From: Limnochordales bacterium
Lineage (GTDB): Bacteria > Bacillota > Limnochordia > Limnochordales > DUMU01
NCBI GenBank assembly: GCA_014896315.1
Contig: JADBKP010000009.1
Coordinates: 62,001 to 126,000 of the forward strand
Length of the DNA stretch: 64,000 bases
Direction: 5' to 3'
Below, piece after piece: positions 17,773 through 24,898 of the stretch. Below the pieces are notes generated by a model. It was not told the origin of the DNA. It ran no database searches and worked only from the letters and a program-made list of their open reading frames with translations. The position numbers and the translations under genes were made by a program. Within the stretch, counting starts at the first letter, position 1; each line of letters starts with the position of its first letter.

Positions 17773-18849
17773 TTAACGCTGGTTCCCTAAGTATACCAAC
17801 GCCTCCCTGTCGACGTAAAGCTCGCAAGGGATGGATCTGTTTTCCACTCCCTTGAAACCACTCAGGGTCTCTATACGGTACATGGCAGACCGGTACCAGT
17901 TGAGCCTGGGTTTTACCTGTACAAAAGAGTAGTCGTTTCTGATGCTGTTCAGTAGATAGTCCCAGTTGACGTAATGGTTAAAGTTGTCAATTATGTCAGT
18001 GATGACCACCTTGAATTTCTCCACCAGCAGCTGCTGGAACAGGTTCCATTTCTTCAAGGAAGCCTCTGCCCGGGTCAACCCGAAGTAACCGGCACATCCC
18101 TCACCGGAAAGACCTGTAAGTCCTCTACCTATGGTAAGCTCCAGGGCCTCCAACGTCTCCGGCGGATCGGTATGGAAAGTGTCAAAGTAACCCACGTATT
18201 CTTCGGGCAGTTTATCTCTGAAATCATACCTTACCGCTTTCACAGGTAGGCCATATTCTGCAGCGGTGTTATTGATATATTCAACCAGCCTGTCGTCGAT
18301 TTCCAAAACAACGACTTCCCGCGGCATCCCCGAAAGGCCGGCGGCTATGCTCACGAGGTCATCGTCCCCCAGAAGCAACAGCTTTTTGCCTTGGAGATCT
18401 CCCCTGTCCGCCATGAGGAGTATCCTGCTGACTACAGTGGGAGTTGTTACAAACCCCTGGTCGTAATCAATTATGGCCTTGGGTCGGTCGGCGGTTACTT
18501 CGTCAAATTTTTGTATTAGTTCTTGCGGTTTTGCCAGGTCGATTCCCCGTCCCTCGCAAGCCGGACAAGTGTAATCTTTTCTTGCGGTTATTCCCTGCAC
18601 ATTCAAAAAGTCCCAACCCTCGGGGGTGATGTGTAAATCCCCTTTGTCGTCTACCTTAACCAGTCTCTTCCGTTCCAGAATTGCTACTATCTCAGCGACG
18701 ACGCTGAACGGTTTCCGAGCGGCGCAGACTATACCCCAGAAGTGAGAGCTGCCGGCCAGTCCCGACAGTACCTTCTCCACATCATGTACTGTAGTTTCGA
18801 CTCCTGTCCGTTGATAAACCTCCTGTGCTATTTCCCTGAGATCGTCCAT
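17773..18849 (-). CDS. bpsA: N4-bis(aminopropyl)spermidine synthase (BpsA-type)
   Basis: BpsA adds aminopropyl groups from decarboxylated SAM to the inner nitrogen of spermidine and makes branched polyamines that stabilise nucleic acids at high temperature. The 358-residue chain has an N-terminal winged-helix-like part (1-90), a CPAC pair near residue 95, then the methyltransferase-fold core with the family's GDDD (161-164) and DPPET (228-232) motifs that hold the substrate amine. ATG 18849 is set by GGAGGTGAAGCC; the frame extends further upstream but without such a site. It stands alone with its own terminator. The enzyme is typical of thermophiles, which is the main hint to growth temperature. 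Confidence 0.85.
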   Translation of the reverse strand: MDDLREIAQEVYQRTGVETTVHDVEKVLSGLAGSSHFWGIVCAARKPFSVVAEIVAILERKRLVKVDDKGDLHITPEGWDFLNVQGITARKDYTCPACEGRGIDLAKPQELIQKFDEVTADRPKAIIDYDQGFVTTPTVVSRILLMADRGDLQGKKLLLLGDDDLVSIAAGLSGMPREVVVLEIDDRLVEYINNTAAEYGLPVKAVRYDFRDKLPEEYVGYFDTFHTDPPETLEALELTIGRGLTGLSGEGCAGYFGLTRAEASLKKWNLFQQLLVEKFKVVITDIIDNFNHYVNWDYLLNSIRNDYSFVQVKPRLNWYRSAMYRIETLSGFKGVENRSIPCELYVDREALVYLGNQR

Positions 18850-18994
18850 GGCTTCACCTCCAAACAACGATTTGTTTTCACCAACGGATCCCGTTTGGAG
18901 ATCCCAGGCAGTACTGTCAATGAGCTGGAATAACAGTGTGCACAAGCGTGCAAAAGTATAGAGGGTTTAAGGGCACCCTCAAGCAGGAAAGACC

Positions 18995-19126
18995 ATGCAG
19001 CCTTTAGTAGGTGAATGGGTGATTACTCCGACGCCACCAGCAGACCCAACAACGGCCGACTACCAGGTTACCACAGACTGTGAGATTCTGCAGCAGTTGA
19101 TTGTTCAGAACGGCGGAATGAAGTGA
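18995..19126 (+). CDS. Candidate small protein (43 aa)
   Basis: ATG 18995 with AGGAAAG just upstream and TGA at 19124-19126. The 43 residues read like a folded protein (VGEWVITPTPPADPTTADYQ then CEILQQLIVQNG), with acidic and aromatic residues and a helix at the end rather than the Arg/Pro/Gly bias of random frames in this genome. It lies between the divergent bpsA and the GntR operon. I do not recognise a family. The ribosome site is only moderate, so the call rests on composition. Confidence 0.4.
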   Translation: MQPLVGEWVITPTPPADPTTADYQVTTDCEILQQLIVQNGGMK

Positions 19127-19426
19127 CTTGTGGGCAGGTGGTGGCACGGAGTGCGGTTCGGTGGCGGTCCGGCAGCGGTTCGAGAGTTGCCCGGGTTGGG
19201 ATCTGCCGATTGGCCGACCGGGTGGTGGTGATCCAGGTGTTCGGGATCGCCATCGCAAGTGGAACTTGACGACAGGCTGCTTGGTGTGGTGCGTTTGTCC
19301 GTGGCGGACACCGCCTAAGCACATTTCCACGCCTTTTGCGGGCAGCTCTCGTTGGCCGGAACCTGACGCGTGGTTTCCCCCTCGTTTACAGGCTTTTGGA
19401 TCTGAGAAGAACCACCCAGAGGGGTA
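19127..19426. other. Intergenic tract without a recognised gene
   Basis: About 300 bases between the 43-aa candidate and the GntR promoter. Open frames exist on both strands but their products are Trp/Pro/Arg-rich and match nothing I know. No repeat or RNA fold stands out. Confidence 0.4.
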
Positions 19427-19456
19427 TTGACACTCTGGCACAAGGAGGCACATACT
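19427..19456 (+). promoter_or_regulatory. Promoter of the GntR-ABC operon
   Basis: Exact TTGACA at 19427-19432 and CATACT at 19451-19456, 18 bases apart, directly before the operator palindrome. Confidence 0.55.
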
Positions 19457-19460
19457 CATA

Positions 19461-19482
19461 GTGCACTAGCAAGCTAGTGCAC
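19461..19482. promoter_or_regulatory. Palindromic operator, probably for the adjacent GntR protein
   Basis: GTGCACTAGC, two bases AA, then its exact complement GCTAGTGCAC. The 22-base dyad sits right after the promoter and just before the GntR gene, where YtrA-type repressors bind to control their own operon. Confidence 0.65.
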
Positions 19483-19544
19483 CAGTGCAATATGGCAATA
19501 TGGCGGCATGGTGCTGTTGCTGGTGCGGCGGGGGTGAAGAAAGA

Positions 19545-20216
19545 GTGGTAGCCGGGAATGCGGCAGCGGCCGGCCTCAGTTTCAAACTCGACTTCGGTTC
19601 GACCCGCCCGATCTATCTGCAGATCATCGACGAGGTGAAGCGGGCGGTGGCCCGCGGTGACCTGCAGCCCGGGGACAGGCTTCCGTCACAGCGAGAATTG
19701 GCAGAGCTGGCTCGAGTCAATCCGAACACGGTTCAGCGGGCCTTCCGGGAGATGGAGGTGACGGGGTTGGTCGAGACAGTGCGAGGGCAGGGCACGTTTC
19801 TACGTAATGATCCGGGATTGGTACAGGAAGTGCGGCTGGAGATGGCTCAGATGGCGGTGGTGCAGTTTGTGAAGGAGATGCAGCGGCTGGGGCTGGGCCT
19901 TGCCGAGGCGATAGGCCTGGTACGGCGCATGTGGGATGGGCAGGGCCAGGGACAGGACCAGGTGCGGGAGGAGCAGGTGCAGGCCGAGGCACAGATCCAG
20001 GCCCAGGCACAAGAAAAGGCACAGGGCCAGGCACAAGACCAGGCGCAGGCCCAGGTACAGGCCCAGGCACAGAGCCAGGCACGGAGCCAGGTGCAGAGCC
20101 AGGTGCAGAGCCGGATACACGGCCAGATCCAGAGCCAGGTGCCGGGCCAGGTGCAGGACCAGACCGGCGCCGATGCTTCCGGTACTGGTACACGTCCGGG
20201 AGAGCAGGACAGCTAA
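19545..20216 (+). CDS. GntR-family (YtrA subfamily) transcriptional regulator
   Basis: The winged helix-turn-helix covers about residues 10-85: RPIYLQIIDEVKRAVARGDL, GDRLPSQRELA, VNPNTVQRAFREME and the wing TVRGQGTFL. A short helical dimer part to about residue 130 is typical of YtrA proteins, which repress neighbouring ABC transporters; here an ATPase and permease follow. GTG 19545 fits GGGGGTGAAG; an open frame extends to 19485. The odd part is a tail of about 70 residues (138-210) made of Gln-Ala, Gln-Val and Gln-Ser pairs, encoded by a CAGGCN hexanucleotide repeat, which YtrA regulators do not normally have. Confidence 0.85.
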   Translation: MVAGNAAAAGLSFKLDFGSTRPIYLQIIDEVKRAVARGDLQPGDRLPSQRELAELARVNPNTVQRAFREMEVTGLVETVRGQGTFLRNDPGLVQEVRLEMAQMAVVQFVKEMQRLGLGLAEAIGLVRRMWDGQGQGQDQVREEQVQAEAQIQAQAQEKAQGQAQDQAQAQVQAQAQSQARSQVQSQVQSRIHGQIQSQVPGQVQDQTGADASGTGTRPGEQDS

Positions 20217-20279
20217 GGCCCCTGGAGCGAACAAGCGATCGGAGAACTGGCAAATCGTGGGTGGTAAGGGGGCTTACAC

Positions 20280-21125
20280 ATGCAGAGAGCCCGGGAAGAG
20301 CGTAAGCAAGAGCAGGGCGCTCAGGACGAGGTGAGGATGAAGATGGAAAGCACGACGTCAGGGACGCCGGCAACGGAGGCCGGGACGCCCGCAACGACGG
20401 CCGAAGCGGCCAACCCGGAGAGCATTCCTCTGGTTGTCGCCCGTGACCTGGCCAAGCGCTTCGGCCGGGTGGACGCCGTTAACGGTATAACCGTGGAAAT
20501 ACCCCGGGGTCAGATCGTCGGCCTGGTTGGGCCAAACGGCAGCGGCAAATCGACCTTCCTCAAGCTGATCACCGGCCTCTTGCAGCCAGACCGGGGCGAG
20601 ATCCTGGTCGCCGGCCGACGACCGGGCCTGGCCACCAAGCGCCTGGTAGCCTACGAACCGGAGGGTGACTGCCTGTACGACTGGATGACCGTTCAGCAGA
20701 TAATGGAGTTTGTGGCCGTGCAAGTGCCGGACTGGGACAGCGACAAAGCCCGCTCCCTGCTGTCCTTTCTCAACCTACGGGAGCAGCTTGCCACCCGCAT
20801 CCGCAACCTCTCCAAGGGAATGCGCGCCCGGGTGAAGCTGCTGATCACTCTTTCCCGCAATGCACCGCTGACTCTTCTCGATGAACCGCTTTCGGGCATC
20901 GACCCGACTTCCCGCCTGCGGATCATCCAAAGTCTCGTGAGCGAGTTTCGCCTCGGTGAACAGACTATCATTCTCTCCACTCACGAGGTGGCGGAGACAG
21001 AGGGGATCTTCGACCGGGTCATTTTCCTGGAAAAAGGGCAAATCAAGATCGATGGCGACGCTCAGGAGCTGCGTGCTCGTTATGGCTGCTCGATTCAGCG
21101 CATCTTTGAAGAAGTTTACGCCTGA
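20280..21125 (+). CDS. ABC transporter ATP-binding protein (YtrB-like)
   Basis: A single nucleotide-binding domain: Walker A GPNGSGKST, Q-loop region YEPEGDCLYDWMT, signature LSKGMRARV, Walker B LTLLDEPLSGID and switch His in LSTHEVAE. About 50 N-terminal residues are Thr/Ala/Glu-rich filler. ATG 20280 has AAGGGGG before it; ATG 20337 is an alternative that removes 19 residues. The gene is 63 bases behind the GntR regulator and precedes a membrane protein, the layout of GntR-controlled ABC exporters that respond to cell-envelope stress. The transported compound is not known. Confidence 0.88.
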   Translation: MQRAREERKQEQGAQDEVRMKMESTTSGTPATEAGTPATTAEAANPESIPLVVARDLAKRFGRVDAVNGITVEIPRGQIVGLVGPNGSGKSTFLKLITGLLQPDRGEILVAGRRPGLATKRLVAYEPEGDCLYDWMTVQQIMEFVAVQVPDWDSDKARSLLSFLNLREQLATRIRNLSKGMRARVKLLITLSRNAPLTLLDEPLSGIDPTSRLRIIQSLVSEFRLGEQTIILSTHEVAETEGIFDRVIFLEKGQIKIDGDAQELRARYGCSIQRIFEEVYA

Positions 21126-21267
21126 AAACCAAAACCAAAACCAAACCGCAACAATATCTCTTGCGATGTGCCTATGCTAAGTACGTCAACGAAATCTACG
21201 CAGTAGCTACGAAGTTATGCCCTTGAAAGGCGTTCCATCAACCTTTAAAAGGAGGCTGAACCTCGAG

Positions 21268-22041
21268 ATGAAGGCCTTCTGGCGATTGTACCGTAAGGAT
21301 CTGCAAGCACTGCAGTTTACGATGCTGCTTTTCAGCGTCATAACCGTGGCGTGGGACGTCTTCCTCTTCACCCGGGTGGGCAAGTGGCAGGAGGGGCTGC
21401 CCTTCGGCTTGAGCTTCATCCCGCTGGCCTTTCTTCCGCTCTGGGTGGTCTGGGACGCGATCCAATCCTACCGGTCCGAGTGGAATAGCGGCAGCATCTA
21501 CCTGATGCTCTCGCTGCCCACGAGCGGGTGGAAGCTGGCCCTCTCCAAGCTGGCAGCGGTTTGGACCAGCTTTACACTGCTTTCGCTTCTCTCGCTTTCC
21601 GGTGCGTGGTTCATCGCGATGCGGGAGACTGGGCTGGCGCACGAGATCATGAACGTGCTGCAACAGGTTCCCCGGGGCTTCCTACTTTCCTGGGCGTTCC
21701 GCTTGGGCCTTGCCTACTGGCTCTCCGGGCTGGCCACCGCCCTGGTCGTGCAGGCCGCCTACGTCACGAGCCGCCTGGTCTCCCGCGGCCAATTCTTCGT
21801 GCTGCTTGGTGCCTTCTGGGCCTCCGCCTATGGCCTGCTCCGGCTGGGGGGCCTCGGCCACTACCTCTTCGGATGGGTGCCGGACCTGGAGTTCACAGCT
21901 CTCGAGGTCGGGCCCGAGCACGTGCGCGTGGCGGAGACTTTCCTCGTGGTTGACAGCGGGATTTTGCTGGGTTGGGCCCTCGGCCTCGGGTTGCTCTACA
22001 TCCTGACCGCCCGGCTGCTGCAGCAGGTAGTGGAGGTGTGA
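21268..22041 (+). CDS. ABC transporter permease of the GntR operon
   Basis: A 257-residue membrane protein with about six hydrophobic segments (for example FTMLLFSVITVAWDVFLF, FIPLAFLPLWVVWDAI, and a last one SGILLGWALGLGLLYILTA). The order resembles ABC-2 type permeases. ATG 21268 follows AAAAGGAGG, 12 bases away, which is a little long; the frame is open to 21217. With the preceding ATPase it should form an exporter. The gene ends 4 bases before the next start, so translation is probably coupled. Confidence 0.75.
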   Translation: MKAFWRLYRKDLQALQFTMLLFSVITVAWDVFLFTRVGKWQEGLPFGLSFIPLAFLPLWVVWDAIQSYRSEWNSGSIYLMLSLPTSGWKLALSKLAAVWTSFTLLSLLSLSGAWFIAMRETGLAHEIMNVLQQVPRGFLLSWAFRLGLAYWLSGLATALVVQAAYVTSRLVSRGQFFVLLGAFWASAYGLLRLGGLGHYLFGWVPDLEFTALEVGPEHVRVAETFLVVDSGILLGWALGLGLLYILTARLLQQVVEV

Positions 22042-22045
22042 CCGC

Positions 22046-23278
22046 ATGAAGGAGAAACAATTGGTGCTGCTCGGACTCGCGTTGGTGATCCTTGTTAGTT
22101 TTCTAGATTCCTTTGCCGGAGTAATGTCGGGCTATGAGGAGGCCGTGCAGATCAGGGATGAGGCCGGCAACCTGGTACGAGTAGGAGAGGACGGGTCGCT
22201 GCCGCTGCAGGCAGTTCAAAAGGGTGAACTGACAGGGAGTCTCGCGGCCGGTCAGGTACTGAAAGTGTCGCTGCCCATGGGGGAGATCGATCTCAGCGGT
22301 GTTAAAGAAGGTGAGGAGGGTGAGGAAGGTGAGCAAGGTGAGCAAGGTGTAGGTGCAGCGGATGCCGCCCAGCTGCAGTACGAAGTGAGGGTGTACGGGC
22401 GGAACAAGGAAGTGGCGCAAGAGTATGCCGGTCGTGTGAAGGTGTCGCTTCGGCCATTGTCCGGGACCCCGGGAGCGTCCGGGGTGGCCGGGACGGCTGG
22501 AGAGGCTGGAGGTGGGCTGGAGCTCGTGGTGGATGAGCCACCCCGCCCGGCTGAACTGAAGGTCAAAGTGGTGGTACGCGGTACGCTGCCTGCCGCCGCC
22601 CGGGTGGATCTGGAAAACGGGTACGGGCTGGTGAGGGTGACGGATCTGAGCGGCCCGTCCACGGTGCGGAACGGATATGGACCTACCGAGCTGGGCCGTC
22701 TGGCGGGGGACTGGAGCGTGGAGGCGGACTACTCTGCCCTGCTGGTCGATGGGATAGCGGGGGATCTGGAGATGCGGGGCGACTATAGTGAAGCCAACAT
22801 CAGTCATGTAGGCGGTGACCTCACTATCCGTTCAGACTACAAGGATATCCGGGTTGCGGACGTGCGAGGTGACCTGGATGTCAAGGGCGATTACGGTTCA
22901 CTGCAGTTTGAGGATGTGGCCGGCAGCGTCACGCTGGACGTGGGCTACAAGGACGTGCGGGGTGACGGCATCGGCGGCGATGTCAGAGCCAGCTCCTCGT
23001 ATGGAGATCTGCGACTTGCGGGGCTGCGGCGGAACGTGGAGATCGAAGCCGAGTTCGCGAAGGTGGACCTCGGGTTCGCCGCTCCCCCGGACCATCGCTT
23101 CCACCTGCGCAGCCGCTATGGGTCGATCGCCGACGACCTGTCGGTGACAGAGGAGCGGAGTGCCGGGAGCTTTGAGAAGTTGCGGGAAGGGGTAGCTGGC
23201 CGGGGGCAGTATCGGGTAAGCGTCGAGACGGACTACGGCGACATTCATGTATGGGAGGCGGCCGCCCGCAACAGATAG
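22046..23278 (+). CDS. DUF4097-like membrane-anchored repeat protein
   Basis: One N-terminal hydrophobic segment (LVLLGLALVILVSFLDSFAG) is followed by an extracytoplasmic part whose second half (about residues 190-400) repeats a 20-residue strand-turn unit of the type DYGSLQFEDVAGSVTLD, the DUF4097 solenoid. Such proteins accompany envelope-stress regulators and ABC exporters in Firmicutes, consistent with its place as last gene of the GntR operon. Between residues 88 and 102 it has a Glu-Gly-Gln run and around 150-165 a Gly/Ala/Thr-rich insert, both low-complexity. The biochemical role is not known. Confidence 0.7.
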   Translation: MKEKQLVLLGLALVILVSFLDSFAGVMSGYEEAVQIRDEAGNLVRVGEDGSLPLQAVQKGELTGSLAAGQVLKVSLPMGEIDLSGVKEGEEGEEGEQGEQGVGAADAAQLQYEVRVYGRNKEVAQEYAGRVKVSLRPLSGTPGASGVAGTAGEAGGGLELVVDEPPRPAELKVKVVVRGTLPAAARVDLENGYGLVRVTDLSGPSTVRNGYGPTELGRLAGDWSVEADYSALLVDGIAGDLEMRGDYSEANISHVGGDLTIRSDYKDIRVADVRGDLDVKGDYGSLQFEDVAGSVTLDVGYKDVRGDGIGGDVRASSSYGDLRLAGLRRNVEIEAEFAKVDLGFAAPPDHRFHLRSRYGSIADDLSVTEERSAGSFEKLREGVAGRGQYRVSVETDYGDIHVWEAAARNR

Positions 23279-23321
23279 CAGGTAGCAGGTAGTGCAGGGG
23301 GGGTGCAGAAGCAGGAAATCC

Positions 23322-23361
23322 TGAGGTAATGCTGAGGTAATGCTGAGATAATGCTGAGGTA
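23322..23361. repeat. 11-base tandem repeat
   Basis: Units TGAGGTAATGC, TGAGGTAATGC, TGAGATAATGC and a diverged fourth stand head to tail just after the DUF4097 gene. Confidence 0.8.
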
Positions 23362-23693
23362 GGCTGTAGGCCTAGGGTCACATCACAAGCCACAGGCCCG
23401 CGGCGGCAGGCCTGGGCAGTGGGCCGTGGGCGCCGGGTCGTATTCCTGGGCACAGGCCGCAGGCCCCGGAGATCCCAGGCGGCATGCGCAAAGGACCAGG
23501 CCGCATGCCACACAGGTCCCGGGCGGCCTGTGCAAAGGGCTAGGTCAGAGGCCTGCAGCCCCTGCCGAGGCCTTTGGCGAATTGGCCAGGCGAAGGTGCG
23601 TACTACCGTACTACCGCAGCGACCACTCCCCGGTCGCTGATTGGATCTACCCTGCCTGAGCCGATCTCCCAGCCTTTTGGGGTAGGTTGAGGG

Positions 23694-23961
23694 GTGGGTA
23701 ACAAAACTACCCGGCCCCGGCGAAGGACTGGGTAAAATCATTACCCACTGGCCGTCGGCGAGTGTCGGCTGGCTGCCTCCCGGGGTGCAGCCGGCCCCGG
23801 CCAAGGCACTCGACCTGTGCATTTGTCCGCCCACTGGCCCGGGCGTCCAGGCCGGGGTCACGCCGGCTCGGCCTCTGCAAGGCGTGGGAACGTTCCCATC
23901 AGCGGGGCGGGTAGTTTCTTCACCCACTCCAGCGCACAGAGTGGGTGAAAAAACTACCCGC
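23694..23961 (+). repeat. Structured dispersed repeat, copy A
   Basis: The 5' part pairs GTGGGTAA (23694-23701) with TTACCCAC (23741-23748) around an inner ACCC/GGGT stem and A-rich internal loops. The palindrome TGGGAACGTTCCCA lies at 23885-23898. The 3' part is a hairpin with 23-base arms (23907-23929 and 23939-23961), one mismatch and a 9-base loop. Copies B and C share the order, spacing and conserved blocks. It is intergenic and no open frame explains it. Confidence 0.8.
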
Positions 23962-23981
23962 AGTCTTGGTGGAGTTGGTGC

Positions 23982-24054
23982 GGTTGATGTAGTTGATAGA
24001 GTTGGTGCGGTTGGCATGGTTGGTGGGGTTGGCGTGGTTGCTTTGGTTGGTGTT
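23982..24054. repeat. 9-base GTTGGTGNG tandem repeat
   Basis: About eight or nine diverged 9-base units beginning GTTG follow copy A directly. A frame through them would give a Val/Gly-rich peptide, which is more likely repeat-derived than a gene. Confidence 0.7.
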
Positions 24055-24145
24055 ACTGAGATAATTGCAGTTCCGGGGTAAGGACACCACTGCTTCGGGG
24101 TTCGGCAGACCAAGCCGCGGCGCTGGATTTTAGGTAATTCAGATA

Positions 24146-24829
24146 CTAGATAACCGTAGCTCCGGCTTTTGCCATCTCGTCGATAGCCCTGTCCCCGTCT
24201 CCTTTGTTCACGTTCACTGCCCGCACGGCGTCTCGTATCACGACCACTTCCAAGCCTTCTTTGAGCCCGTCCAGGACTGTGGCCTTCACACAGTAATCGG
24301 TGGCCAGCCCGCCTACGTAGATGCGCTTTACACCCTGCTGGCGAAGCCATTCCGCAAGGGGCGGGCCAAAGGTTTCCTCCGGCGCGCTTGCCTTGTTCTT
24401 CCCGGCCACTTGGCCGGCCACTTGGCTTGTCACCTTGCTTTCTGCTGCCTGAAGTCTTGAGTCAAATCCGGAATAGGCCTCCCGGTTCGCCACAAAGCCC
24501 TTCACAAAAACTGGTCCTTCCACGAGAAGGTCCGGATGGAAGTCAGACCCATAGGTATGCTGCAGGCAGTGGGGCGGCCATATGCCACCGTTAGGCTTAA
24601 AGGAAGAGTGATCGGCCGGATGCCAATCCTTCGTATAAACTACTGGTAATCCCCGCTCACGGAACTTCTTGATCCAGGCATTCAGGACGGGCACGACCTG
24701 ATTGCCCTCTGGTACCGCAAGCGCTCCTCCCGGACAAAAGTCGTTCTGGACGTCGACCACGACCAGACAAGAATAGTCGGGGACATCGGTTTGGTTAGGA
24801 TCGGGAGGGACGTTAAGGGTCATCGACAT
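24146..24829 (-). CDS. pncA: Nicotinamidase (isochorismatase-fold)
   Basis: PncA deamidates nicotinamide to nicotinate for NAD salvage. The catalytic triad is visible as Asp26 (DVQNDF), Lys110 (FVKGF) and Cys180 (TDYCV), and the metal ligands as Asp68, His70 and His74 (DWHPADH). The 227 residues are slightly longer than usual because of an insert around residues 130-152 (TSQVAGQVAGKNKASAPEE), a short-period low-complexity stretch. ATG 24829 follows GGAGGTGGTGGCTCG. It stands next to a deacetylase gene on the same strand without obvious functional link. Confidence 0.9.
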   Translation of the reverse strand: MSMTLNVPPDPNQTDVPDYSCLVVVDVQNDFCPGGALAVPEGNQVVPVLNAWIKKFRERGLPVVYTKDWHPADHSSFKPNGGIWPPHCLQHTYGSDFHPDLLVEGPVFVKGFVANREAYSGFDSRLQAAESKVTSQVAGQVAGKNKASAPEETFGPPLAEWLRQQGVKRIYVGGLATDYCVKATVLDGLKEGLEVVVIRDAVRAVNVNKGDGDRAIDEMAKAGATVI

Positions 24830-24898
24830 CGAGCCACCACCTCCGGGAAGTCTTGCTCTTATCCCGTGCTGCTCAAGGTATTTCAGACCGTCCAGTTA

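Larger units (their letters stand above)
23279..24145. other. Repeat-rich non-coding tract
   Basis: About 870 bases with no convincing gene. It holds four 11-base TGAGGTAATGC-like units (23322-23361), a GC-rich stretch with recurring AGGCCGCATGC-like words (23380-23560), the structured repeat copy A (23694-23961), and nine 9-base GTTGGTGCG-like units (about 23982-24054). Confidence 0.7.

Noticed and set aside
17751-17780. Triple TTAACGTCTTC as a possible PhoB-like or other operator
   Set aside because: It lies directly behind the bpsA stop and before its terminator, so it is more likely a 3'-end slippage repeat than an operator.
19160-19240. tRNA-like GGTTCGAGAG word
   Set aside because: No acceptor or anticodon stem can be formed around it.
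19128-19430. 100-codon frame before the GntR promoter
   Set aside because: Trp/Pro/Cys-rich product with no family resemblance and no ribosome site; high GC makes long frames common here.
23785-24081. 98-codon frame through copy A and the 9-base repeats
   Set aside because: The protein would be a translation of repeats (Val/Gly runs), and the structured repeat explains the sequence better.
23279-24145. CRISPR array in the repeat-rich tract
   Set aside because: Repeats are 9-11 bases, contiguous and without spacers; no 25-40 base direct repeats separated by unique spacers were seen anywhere in the window.
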